From an uncultured Actinomycetes bacterium (GTDB taxonomy: Bacteria > Actinomycetota > Actinomycetes > Nanopelagicales > Nanopelagicaceae): a stretch of DNA of 7,176 nt. The notes beneath the pieces were generated by a model. That model was not told the DNA's origin, searched no databases, and was given only the letters and a program-made list of their open reading frames with translations. This document shows positions 1 to 6,436 of the stretch, in pieces. The translations under genes and the position numbers were made by a program. Every line of letters begins with the position of its first letter. Position 1 is the stretch's first letter. Location: assembly GCA_903921405.1 (NCBI GenBank), contig CAIXPV010000019.1, forward strand, positions 1 through 7,176, given 5' to 3'.

Positions 1-1
1 A

Positions 2-1777
2 AACCCAGCCCTTGTCCCAGCAGCAACCGCCGGTAACCTGACTAATCTGATTGCAGAGCGGGCCTGGTTTGAGCCAGAGCGCATCATCCTATCGAGGCCA
101 CTTGGCGATGGTTGGCAGAGCGTGACTGCTCGCGAAGCCGAACAAGAGATTCGCGCAACAGCAAAAGGTCTAATCGCAGCTGGAATTCAAATTGGTGATC
201 GCGTCGCAATCATGTCGCGGACACGTTATGAGTGGACGATTCTAGATTTTGCAATTTGGTTTGCCGGCGCGATCGTTGTTCCGGTTTATGACACATCTTC
301 GGCCGAGCAAATCGATTGGATTCTTAACGACTCAGGCTCGGTTGGAATCATTGTTGAAACTCCCGCACTACGTGATTTGGTTTCTACAGTTTTACCATCG
401 CATACTAAGCATGTATGGACTATGACAGAGGATGTCTTAAGTATTTTAACAAAGGCTGGAACCCATATTGGCGATGATGAGATAGATCGACGCAGAAATG
501 CATTAGTGCCAGATACGATTGCAACTATCATTTACACATCTGGAACAACAGGTAAGCCAAAAGGTGTGGTCTTAACGCATAGTAATTTCTTATCAGAGTG
601 CGGCAACGTAGTTCAAGGAGCCGCAGATTTATTCCTTAAGCCACATGGATCAACGCTTCTATTTCTTCCTGTTGCCCACGTCTTTGGTCGTATGGTCGAA
701 ATCGGTGCAATCGCTGCTGGATTGCACTTAGCGCACTGCAGTGACCCTGTCGGAAGACTTCCGATGGATTTAGCCACCTTCAAGCCAACCTTTGTTCTAG
801 CAGTTCCGCGTATCTTTGAAAAGATTTACAACGGCGCAGAGGCACGTGCAGTTGCTGCAGGAAAAGGCAAAATATTTGCTAAGGCGGCAGAGGTTGCGAT
901 TGCATACTCAGAAAGCCTTGATAAGAAATCAATCTCACCCCTGCTCTCTATTAAGCATAAGCTTTTTGACAAGCTTGTTTACTCAAAAATCCGTGCCGGT
1001 ATGGGTGGAAAAGTCGAAGCTGCAATTTCTGGTGGCGCTCCTCTAGGTGCACGTCTGGGGCACTTCTATCGCGGTGCAGGAATCACAATCTTGGAGGGCT
1101 ACGGCCTGACAGAAACTACCGCGGGAGCTACGTTGAACTTAACTGCCGCCCATCGCGTCGGCTCAGTTGGTCGTCCAGTTCCAGGAACCTCAGTCAAGAT
1201 TGCCGATGATGGTGAAGTGTTAATCCGTGGCCCAATCGTTATGCGGGGCTATTGGAATAACCCCGCTGCCGATAGCGAAGTATTCACTAACGATCGTTGG
1301 TTCCAATCAGGAGATCTTGGAAAACTCGATGATGAAGGCTTCCTCTATATCGTTGGTCGAAAGAAAGAGTTAATCGTTACTGCAGGTGGTAAAAATGTAG
1401 CGCCAGCCGTACTTGAAGATCGTTTGCGTGCACATCCTCTTGTGAGCCAGTGCATGGTCGTTGGCGATAACCAACCATTTATCGCCGCTCTTGTGACCAT
1501 TGACCAAGACGCTTTAAAGAGTTGGATTACAAACAATAAGAAAGAGGGCGCCTCTATGCAGGATTTAGCCCACGACCCTGATTTAATGTCAGTAATTCAA
1601 ACTGCAGTCGATGATGCTAATAAGGCGGTCAGTAAAGCAGAATCAATTAGAAAGTTTGTAATTTTGCCAACTGACTTTACGATTGCAGGTGGGCATCTAA
1701 CTGCCAAACTTTCAATCAAACGACATGTAGTTGCAAAAGAGTTCGCCAAGGAGATTGAACAACTCTTTACCAAGTAA
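2..1777 (+). CDS. fadD15: Long-chain acyl-CoA synthetase, FadD15-type (5' end outside window)
   Basis: AMP-forming ligase of the ANL superfamily that activates long-chain fatty acids to acyl-CoA through an acyl-adenylate. The frame is open to the left edge, and residues before the GTG at 122 already resemble the family (AGNLTNLIAERA, then a GDGWQSVTARE stretch), so GTG 122 is internal and the true start lies a few codons outside. About 591 residues are visible against roughly 600 for FadD15. Motifs, numbered from base 2: phosphate-binding loop YTSGTTGKPKG at 178-188, EGYGLTETT at 365-373, SGDLGKLDDEGF around 436-447 with the ribose-binding Asp, and GRKKELIVTAGGKN hinge at 452-465. The C-terminal LTAKLSIKR differs from the LTPTLKLKR-like form expected from memory: Ser sits where the A10 lysine normally aligns. 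No signal peptide or membrane segment is seen. It is followed after 7 bases by the histidine kinase gene on the same strand. The family is certain; the exact chain-length preference is not. Confidence 0.93.
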   Translation, partial: NPALVPAATAGNLTNLIAERAWFEPERIILSRPLGDGWQSVTAREAEQEIRATAKGLIAAGIQIGDRVAIMSRTRYEWTILDFAIWFAGAIVVPVYDTSSAEQIDWILNDSGSVGIIVETPALRDLVSTVLPSHTKHVWTMTEDVLSILTKAGTHIGDDEIDRRRNALVPDTIATIIYTSGTTGKPKGVVLTHSNFLSECGNVVQGAADLFLKPHGSTLLFLPVAHVFGRMVEIGAIAAGLHLAHCSDPVGRLPMDLATFKPTFVLAVPRIFEKIYNGAEARAVAAGKGKIFAKAAEVAIAYSESLDKKSISPLLSIKHKLFDKLVYSKIRAGMGGKVEAAISGGAPLGARLGHFYRGAGITILEGYGLTETTAGATLNLTAAHRVGSVGRPVPGTSVKIADDGEVLIRGPIVMRGYWNNPAADSEVFTNDRWFQSGDLGKLDDEGFLYIVGRKKELIVTAGGKNVAPAVLEDRLRAHPLVSQCMVVGDNQPFIAALVTIDQDALKSWITNNKKEGASMQDLAHDPDLMSVIQTAVDDANKAVSKAESIRKFVILPTDFTIAGGHLTAKLSIKRHVVAKEFAKEIEQLFTK

Positions 1778-1784
1778 CACGTAT

Positions 1785-2267
1785 GTGAGCGCAAATGAGC
1801 GAGTAAAACTCGCACAGGAGTTACACGATGGCATAGCCCAAGATCTCGTGGGGTTGAGCTATTTCATCGACTCCCTCGTTGCTCAGATCAATACTCCTGA
1901 CGAACTTCGCAGTGACCTTAGGGAACTGCGATTTAGCGTCACCGAATCAATCGAGCGAGTCCGTCGTGAAATCTTCCAGCTTCGAACTATTCCTACAAAG
2001 ACCGAGGACATACATGGAGGCGATCAACTCTATGAACTATCCCGCGTATTCAACGAATTAATTCGAAATATCGATGAGCACTCACAGGCCAGCGAAATCT
2101 CATTGATGATTGCCGATAATGGCATCGGTGGTGCATGCATTAAAGATGGTCATGATGGTCTTCGCGGCGTGAGTGAACGTATAAAGGATTTGGATGGAAG
2201 CATGTCCATTGATTCCACGGAAACTGGAACTCGCATCTACATAAAGATTCCACGGGCAGATACATGA
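1785..2267 (+). CDS. Minimal NarL-family (HisKA_3) sensor histidine kinase, compacted ATPase domain
   Basis: Cytosolic partner kinase of the response regulator that follows. Numbered from GTG 1785 (160 residues): a HisKA_3 dimerisation and phosphotransfer hairpin at about 5-70 with ELHDGIAQD (phospho-acceptor His14), then a very short linker, an N-box-like helix (NELIRNIDEHS, Asn95), the G1 box ADNGIGG (Asp111) and G2 box GLRGVSERI (from 125), ending in the usual TRIYIKIP strand. There is no sensor domain, HAMP or transmembrane segment. Compared with the family as I know it, some 35-40 residues between the hairpin and the N-box, and about 12 residues between the N-box strand and the G1 box, are absent; both losses keep the frame. 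Start choice: GTG 1785 lies 7 bases past the fadD stop and begins just before the conserved ERVKLAQELHDG. In-frame TTG codons at 1731 and 1755 would overlap fadD; TTG 1755 has AAGGAG only one base away, too close. No good Shine-Dalgarno precedes 1785, so coupling to fadD translation is likely. It may be a weak kinase or a pseudokinase. Confidence 0.8.
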   Translation: MSANERVKLAQELHDGIAQDLVGLSYFIDSLVAQINTPDELRSDLRELRFSVTESIERVRREIFQLRTIPTKTEDIHGGDQLYELSRVFNELIRNIDEHSQASEISLMIADNGIGGACIKDGHDGLRGVSERIKDLDGSMSIDSTETGTRIYIKIPRADT

Positions 2268-2875
2268 AGCGGGTTGTCATAATCGATGACCATGCGATAG
2301 TTCGTGAGGGTCTCAAGAGGGCACTTCACGAAGCGGGATATGACGTTGTATCGGAGGCGGCAACACAGGCCCAAGCACGCCTCGTTATCGCACAAGTGAA
2401 TCCCGATGTCATTGTCGTAGATCTCAATCTGCCAGATGGCAGTGGCTTCGACATCATCACCTGGGCTCGCAAGCTCTCTACCACTTTAGGAATCGTGGTC
2501 TTAACTCTGAGCCACGATGATGGACATCTGATTGCGGCAATGCAGGCCGGTGCTAGCGCCTTTGTCAGCAAGAGCGCTCCGATGGTTGAACTCTTAGCGG
2601 CCATTGAGTTCTCAACTAAATCTCCTCTAAGTTTTTCAGCAAAAGGACTAAGTAGAGCAATCAAGACTAACAACGATGGTTTTCACTTAACTCCGCGAGA
2701 GTTTGATGTTTTGGCGCTCCTACCAACAGGTGCCACCACTGAAATGATTGCACTCTCACTTTTTGTAAGTCAATCGACGATTAAAACACATTTAGCATCT
2801 ATCTTTAGAAAACTAGAAGTTGCAAATCGAACTGCAGCAGTTAATAAAGCCAGGATGAATAATCTAGTTTTGTAA
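2264..2875 (+). CDS. NarL/FixJ-family two-component response regulator
   Basis: DNA-binding response regulator of 203 residues, the normal size for the family. The receiver domain (1 to about 118) keeps every key residue: acidic pair Asp8-Asp9, phospho-acceptor Asp53 in VVDLNLPDGSG, Thr81 in VVLTLS, and Lys103 in AFVSKSAP. The LuxR-type helix-turn-helix spans about 141-198, with LTPREFDVLALL and the recognition part SQSTIKTHLASIFRKL. The start is fixed by the ATGA overlap with the kinase stop, which implies translational coupling and a kinase-regulator pair. With an intact acceptor site beside a reduced kinase, it may also take phosphate from another kinase or acetyl phosphate (inference). 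Target genes cannot be read from the sequence. The stop codon lies inside the 3' end of the convergent mannosyltransferase gene, a 12-base overlap. Confidence 0.95.
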   Translation: MKRVVIIDDHAIVREGLKRALHEAGYDVVSEAATQAQARLVIAQVNPDVIVVDLNLPDGSGFDIITWARKLSTTLGIVVLTLSHDDGHLIAAMQAGASAFVSKSAPMVELLAAIEFSTKSPLSFSAKGLSRAIKTNNDGFHLTPREFDVLALLPTGATTEMIALSLFVSQSTIKTHLASIFRKLEVANRTAAVNKARMNNLVL

Positions 2876-4015
2876 AAGTTTCGAAAACTCTTTAGCCCAT
2901 AGCTCCCAGCGCCAATGCTTTTCAATCCACTCTCGGCCGGCTATGCCCATTTCTTTGCTACGTGTTGGATTATTTAACAGCTCTATAGCAGCTGCTGCTA
3001 TAGCTGCAGTATCCAAACCATCGACCACCACACCGGTGACTCCCTCAATAACAGCATCTGGTGCACCACCAGATGCACCAGCAATGACCGGCAGAGCACA
3101 CGCACTTGCCTCCAAATAGACAATCCCCAAGCCTTCAACTTCAAGACCAAAGAAGCGTGATCTAGATGGCATGGCAAAGACATCGCCAATACATATATAG
3201 CGCGGTAACTGCGAGTATTGAATACGACCGATAAAGCTTACGTGGGAAGTAAGTTTGTATGTATGGACTAATTCGACCAGATGCTTTTTATATGGCCCTT
3301 CACCGACCAACACTAAATGTGCTTCGGGAATAACGTGAACAACTCTCTGCATGGCTTCAATAAGTTTGTCCTGGCCTTTACGATGAACTAATCGTCCAAC
3401 AGAGACGACAATTTTTTTATTCTCAAGACCTAACTCTTTCTTTAGCTGGCTAGCATCAGTGGGCTTGAAGTGATCGATATCTATTCCTGGAGCGATTTTC
3501 ACCATCGCATCTGCCGATTTCTTACTTAGAGACCGTGAGATGGCTTTTTTTGTAAAACTACCTAAATACGTCAATGCATCCGTTGTGCTGCCAATACGGC
3601 GCATCGCTAGATTAAATGGAAAAAGCTGAGACCACCACACCTCGTGCCCATGAGTCAGGGCAACTATTCGCTGTGCGCCAGCACGGCGCAGAGTTGGTGA
3701 CATCAACGCTAAAGGTGCGGCCGCACCAAATGCCACAGTAGAAATCTTCTCTTTTTTTACTATTGCAGCAACAGCACGAGCAATTCTAGGTGTTGGTAAT
3801 AAAATCTTTGCTCTGTCCCGAATCACTCTCACTCCATACGTAGCCAGCCAACTGTGATCGTATTCGCTGGTATCGCCTTGGTTTGATGTGTAAACAGTTA
3901 CTGATCCATAGGGCATGCGTTCAATTAATCCAATGACGAAGGTCTCAATGCCCCCAGCTCTTGGGCCAAAATCATTGGTGACGAAAATAGTTGTCTTAAT
4001 AACGGCGTGCCCCAA
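2864..4015 (-). CDS. pimB: GDP-mannose-dependent phosphatidylinositol monomannoside mannosyltransferase, PimB'-type (GT4)
   Basis: GT-B glycosyltransferase that, by family, adds the second mannose from GDP-mannose to phosphatidyl-myo-inositol monomannoside on the cytoplasmic face of the membrane, an early step toward PIMs, lipomannan and lipoarabinomannan. The 383 residues resemble M. tuberculosis Rv2188c as I recall it (about 385) along their whole length: VTNDFGPRAGGIETF at 12-26 (acceptor and phosphate loop), FGAAAPLALMSP at 96-107, THGHEVWWS at 121-129, VGRLVHRKGQDKL at 206-218 (Arg208 and Lys213, expected to bind the donor pyrophosphate), EVEGLGIVYLEAS at 292-304 (the E-x7-E motif, Glu294 and Glu302), SGGAPDAV at 315-322, and GREWIEKHWRW near the end. 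The start is TTG at 4015; no in-frame ATG or GTG exists before the conserved N-terminus. It overlaps the NlpC/P60 gene by 20 bases, with no clear Shine-Dalgarno, so it is probably translated by coupling. Other GT4 mannosyltransferases are the main alternative, but neighbours favour PimB'. Confidence 0.9.
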   Translation of the reverse strand: MGHAVIKTTIFVTNDFGPRAGGIETFVIGLIERMPYGSVTVYTSNQGDTSEYDHSWLATYGVRVIRDRAKILLPTPRIARAVAAIVKKEKISTVAFGAAAPLALMSPTLRRAGAQRIVALTHGHEVWWSQLFPFNLAMRRIGSTTDALTYLGSFTKKAISRSLSKKSADAMVKIAPGIDIDHFKPTDASQLKKELGLENKKIVVSVGRLVHRKGQDKLIEAMQRVVHVIPEAHLVLVGEGPYKKHLVELVHTYKLTSHVSFIGRIQYSQLPRYICIGDVFAMPSRSRFFGLEVEGLGIVYLEASACALPVIAGASGGAPDAVIEGVTGVVVDGLDTAAIAAAAIELLNNPTRSKEMGIAGREWIEKHWRWELWAKEFSKLLQN

Positions 4016-5009
4016 CTAATGGCTTTCGACCAAGCGAGCCACTTGTCGTGACTTTTACTCTGGAGCCCGATCGCGGTGCGTGAACCATTTTGCCGCCACC
4101 TAAATACATTCCAACATGAGAAACTGGACGTCCAAAAAATAGTAGATCTCCTGGCTTGAGTGCTTTCAGAGAGACTTTCTTTCCCATTCGAGACTGTGCC
4201 GCCGATGAGTGCGGAAGCGAGACCCCTGCTGCTTGATAAGCGCGCATAGTTAAACCAGAACAGTCCCAAGTGATTAGCCCGGCGGCGCCGAACACATATC
4301 GATCACCAATCTGCTTGAGCGCAAATTTGAGAGCAACACCTGCGCGCCCTGAGACTCCAGCTGCAGATCGTGCAGCAACTTGTGACGACGCTTGATCTGC
4401 ATCCTCTCGCGCCGCAGCTAACTTAGCTAAGCGTTCACGATCGGCCTTCTTTAACTTTGATAGAAGAACTTCGGCCTCTTTTAGTTTTGATAAAGCCAGC
4501 GCCGATTGGGCCTTAAATTTCTTCTGCGCTGCCGTGACCAATGCCAATTTGTCATTGACTGTTAACGTCGTTGCACTCAAACGTTGTTGGGCAGCTTCAT
4601 ATTTTCTGAGCTCTGCCGATTTTCTACGTGTAATAGCATCGAGTGCGCCAGCAGATGAAAGATAGAGTGTTGGATCAGAGGAGAAAAGTAACTCCAAGCT
4701 TTGACTCAAGCCCCCAGCTTTGTACTGTTCAATAGCAATTGATCCAAGAGATTTTTGAAGTGTGCTCAACGTTTGCCCTTGGACTGCCGCCTTAGCCTTA
4801 ATTCCATTGAGAGTCTTGGTGAGTGCGTTTAATTTAACTTTGGCTTCTTGCGCACCTTCAGCGGCGCTTGTCGCATCTTCCTCTAACTGCAACACCTTGG
4901 CCTGCACCTGCTCCAACGTCTGAGCCGCATGTGCCACAGGCATTAACGAGGCAAGTAGGAAGATCGAGCCCACAACCCCAGCGATCGGGGCACGGGACAT
5001 GGCTAACAC
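3996..5009 (-). CDS. Secreted coiled-coil NlpC/P60 peptidoglycan peptidase (C40 family)
   Basis: Exported cell-wall hydrolase, expected to cut the peptide stem of peptidoglycan (D-Glu to diamino acid bond in most NlpC/P60 enzymes). The 337 residues show a signal peptide at 1 to about 28 (Arg in the n-region, hydrophobic GVVGSIFLLASLMPV, cleavage near AHA-A), a long charged helical region at about 30-215 rich in Lys, Ala, Glu and Leu (coiled coil, probably regulating or positioning the enzyme), and a C-terminal NlpC/P60 domain at about 222-337. The catalytic set is visible: Cys250 in WDCSGLTMRAY, His298 in VSHVGMYLG, and His310 in MVHAPRSG. GTG 5009 is preferred as start because a TAGCCT box ends 7 bases before it (leaderless); ATG 5000 is a possible alternative and leaves the signal peptide intact. 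It resembles M. tuberculosis Rv2190c in architecture and in lying next to pimB. It is the first gene of a two-gene minus-strand operon. Confidence 0.92.
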   Translation of the reverse strand: MLAMSRAPIAGVVGSIFLLASLMPVAHAAQTLEQVQAKVLQLEEDATSAAEGAQEAKVKLNALTKTLNGIKAKAAVQGQTLSTLQKSLGSIAIEQYKAGGLSQSLELLFSSDPTLYLSSAGALDAITRRKSAELRKYEAAQQRLSATTLTVNDKLALVTAAQKKFKAQSALALSKLKEAEVLLSKLKKADRERLAKLAAAREDADQASSQVAARSAAGVSGRAGVALKFALKQIGDRYVFGAAGLITWDCSGLTMRAYQAAGVSLPHSSAAQSRMGKKVSLKALKPGDLLFFGRPVSHVGMYLGGGKMVHAPRSGSRVKVTTSGSLGRKPLVGARRY

Positions 5010-5016
5010 ACATCAC

Positions 5017-5046
5017 AGGCTAACTACCTTTAACCCATCGGCTCAA
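5017..5046 (-). promoter_or_regulatory. Probable leaderless promoter of the NlpC/P60-pimB operon
   Basis: Read on the minus strand, TAGCCT (5022-5017) fits the actinobacterial -10 consensus TANNNT and ends exactly 7 bases before GTG 5009, so transcription would begin at or next to the start codon. TTGAGC (5046-5041), 18 bases upstream, is a fair -35 match. There is no Shine-Dalgarno at a usable distance (AAAGG at 5031-5027 is 17 bases from the GTG). The same box and spacing occur before the EamA gene. Confidence 0.5.
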
Positions 5047-5075
5047 CTTCTTCAGGGCTCAATTCTGTGAAGAAG
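5047..5075. repeat. Perfect 8-bp inverted repeat in the divergent NlpC/RibD_C intergenic region
   Basis: Arms CTTCTTCA (5047-5054) and TGAAGAAG (5068-5075) are exact reverse complements around a 13-base spacer. The right arm ends at the Shine-Dalgarno of the plus-strand reductase gene and the left arm touches the candidate -35 of the minus-strand operon. It could be an operator dyad or an mRNA hairpin partly masking the ribosome site. One copy only, so its function is unproven. Confidence 0.4.
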
Positions 5076-5079
5076 GGGT
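5074..5079 (+). promoter_or_regulatory. Ribosome binding site deciding the start of the RibD_C-like gene
   Basis: AAGGGG at 5074-5078 and adjoining bases lies about 10 bases before ATG 5089, good spacing for that start. The next in-frame ATG (5101) would be 22 bases away, so 5089 is preferred. An in-frame TGA at 5068 rules out longer forms. Confidence 0.6.
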
Positions 5080-5088
5080 GAAAATGCG

Positions 5089-5601
5089 ATGATTGGCGCT
5101 ATGGGAATCTCATCCTCGCTGGTTGTAGGCATTGATGGCTCGACATCGTGGGGCAATAACTCTTCCGGCATCAGCAGCCCAGCTGATCGAGCCGACTTTC
5201 TGGCCAGGCGCCGTAGTTTTGACTGCATCATTATTGGTGGCAATACCGCTCGCTGCGAGCCATATTCAAAGACGCCCGTACCGCTGATAATAATTTCGCG
5301 CAGCGATACCAATCCTGTACCAGAGAATCCAGATGCCACTGTATGGAATAAATCTATCGCTGAAGCGATAAGCGATGCCCAAGTGCGATTTGGCGACAAC
5401 ATTCACATTGAAGGCGGCATCACGTTAATTAATGAACTGATAGCTGCACGTGCAATTGATGATCTCTATCTAACTATTACTCCTGCACGTGGTGGTGTAA
5501 ATATATTTGATTGGAAATCTGCGTTGGAGAGTTTTAGTAACTCCACCAAGAGTGAAATCGACGGAACCATTTTCTATCACGCATGGAGATCAGTAAGCTG
5601 A
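5089..5601 (+). CDS. Small RibD C-terminal / dihydrofolate-reductase-fold reductase
   Basis: Stand-alone NADPH-dependent reductase of the RibD_C family, the fold shared by the riboflavin pyrimidine reductase and DHFR. Of 170 residues, the N-terminus SSSLVVGIDGSTSWGN (8-23) matches the first strand and substrate loop, FDCIIIGGNTARCEPYS (44-60) is the cofactor-binding GG-x-T-x-R segment, IHIEGGITLINELIAARAID (105-124) contains the EGG loop and following helix, and DLYLTITPARGG (125-136) is the late core strand. The N-terminal deaminase domain of bifunctional RibD is absent. Family members are usually 210-260 residues, so this one is compact but apparently complete. The substrate is unknown: a deaminated riboflavin precursor is possible, and the mycobacterial stand-alone homologue Rv2671 is known to have dihydrofolate reductase activity. 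No riboflavin gene is adjacent. It is convergent with the EamA gene, overlapping by 12 bases. Confidence 0.82.
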   Translation: MIGAMGISSSLVVGIDGSTSWGNNSSGISSPADRADFLARRRSFDCIIIGGNTARCEPYSKTPVPLIIISRSDTNPVPENPDATVWNKSIAEAISDAQVRFGDNIHIEGGITLINELIAARAIDDLYLTITPARGGVNIFDWKSALESFSNSTKSEIDGTIFYHAWRSVS

Positions 5602-6429
5602 AATGAGTGCGACACCAGCAACGGCCAAAGTGATACCCACATACTGCACAGCGTGTAATCGTTCATGGAGAAAACGAAAAGCCAGAACTGCAGTAGCAAT
5701 TGGATAGAAGGATCCAAGAACCATTGCAACTGCAACCGATCCATTATTGCAAGCAACTCCCAAAAGTAAGTTAGCAAGAAAATCGGCAACTCCCATAAAG
5801 ATTAATCCCGGGAACTCAACTGCTGCAAAACTACCGATAGTTCGATATTTAACTGCTAATCCCACCGTCACTACAAAGGTTGCCGCACGCATCATCACCA
5901 TCGTCATCAATGCGCTGGTCTGTGAACCTATGGAGATAAATGTCAGTGCAGTGCCAAAACCACAGGCCGCACCAACGGCAAGAAGAAGTGGTTTAAGAGG
6001 TAGGCCAGAACTTAGCTCTGGTCCACTTGCACAAAAAACACCAGCGAGTGCAAGAACAACTCCAATAGATGTAAGTACGGAAAGCTTTTCTCCATGCGCA
6101 ATGGCATAGGTCAATGGAATAACTGCGCTCAGTGCGCTAATGGGTGAGACAACTCCCATGCTGCCAGTTGCAAGACCTGCATATAAACACGCTAAACCAC
6201 AGTAGCCAAGCAGGCCTGCACAAATTCCAGGAATAATAAAACCTAGATCTGCAAAGAGATCGTGATGTGAGTTAAAAGAGATAAGAGTTAATAGAAGACC
6301 AAAAACTAAGCCCAATACTTGAGAAGCTCCTAAAACTGCTAAGGGTGGATGCTTTTTACTAAGGCGGCCACCTTCAAAATCTGCGCTACCCCATAAAAGA
6401 CTTGAGATAAGCGCTAATAGTGATGCCAT
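5590..6429 (-). CDS. EamA-family (drug/metabolite transporter superfamily) permease
   Basis: Inner-membrane carrier of the DMT superfamily, whose members usually export amino acids, metabolites or drugs. At 279 residues it is close to the family's usual length, and hydrophobicity suggests about ten membrane helices in two EamA repeats (about 2-135 and 145-278). Typical features are the opening LLALISSLLWGSADF (Trp13-Gly14), the end of repeat one with AIAHGEKLSVLTSIGVVLAL (conserved Gly-Glu at 113-114), and the equivalent FLHERLHAVQYVGITLAVAG (Glu256) in repeat two. The substrate cannot be told. ATG 6429 is preceded by no Shine-Dalgarno but by TAGCCT ending 7 bases upstream, consistent with leaderless translation. 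It is transcribed alone, divergent from DUF3000. Confidence 0.92.
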   Translation of the reverse strand: MASLLALISSLLWGSADFEGGRLSKKHPPLAVLGASQVLGLVFGLLLTLISFNSHHDLFADLGFIIPGICAGLLGYCGLACLYAGLATGSMGVVSPISALSAVIPLTYAIAHGEKLSVLTSIGVVLALAGVFCASGPELSSGLPLKPLLLAVGAACGFGTALTFISIGSQTSALMTMVMMRAATFVVTVGLAVKYRTIGSFAAVEFPGLIFMGVADFLANLLLGVACNNGSVAVAMVLGSFYPIATAVLAFRFLHERLHAVQYVGITLAVAGVALISAY

Positions 6430-6436
6430 ACATACA

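Noticed and set aside
286..531. Antisense open frame within the acyl-CoA synthetase gene
   Set aside because: It lies wholly opposite a strongly conserved coding region and its product shows no recognisable motif.
1731..1784. Longer kinase N-terminus from TTG 1731 or TTG 1755
   Set aside because: The extra residues merely read through the 3' end of fadD, and the AAGGAG is only one base from TTG 1755.
1980..2120. Frameshift as the explanation of the short kinase
   Set aside because: The N-box, G1 and G2 motifs are all in one frame, and I found no missing ATPase strands in the other frames of this stretch.
2326..2673. 115-codon antisense open frame opposite the response regulator
   Set aside because: The sense frame carries all receiver motifs; the antisense product is low-complexity and has no start signal.
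3925..4269. 114-codon minus-strand frame across the NlpC/pimB junction
   Set aside because: It is an alternative frame of two well-supported genes on the same strand and matches no family I know.
5025..5030. TACCTT as a plus-strand -10 for the RibD_C-like gene
   Set aside because: It fits TANNNT but no -35 is visible and it overlaps the better-supported minus-strand promoter, so it was not listed.
5747..6109. 120-codon plus-strand frame opposite the EamA gene
   Set aside because: It mirrors a hydrophobic membrane-protein frame; its Ala/Thr/Pro-rich product is what antisense of such a gene gives.
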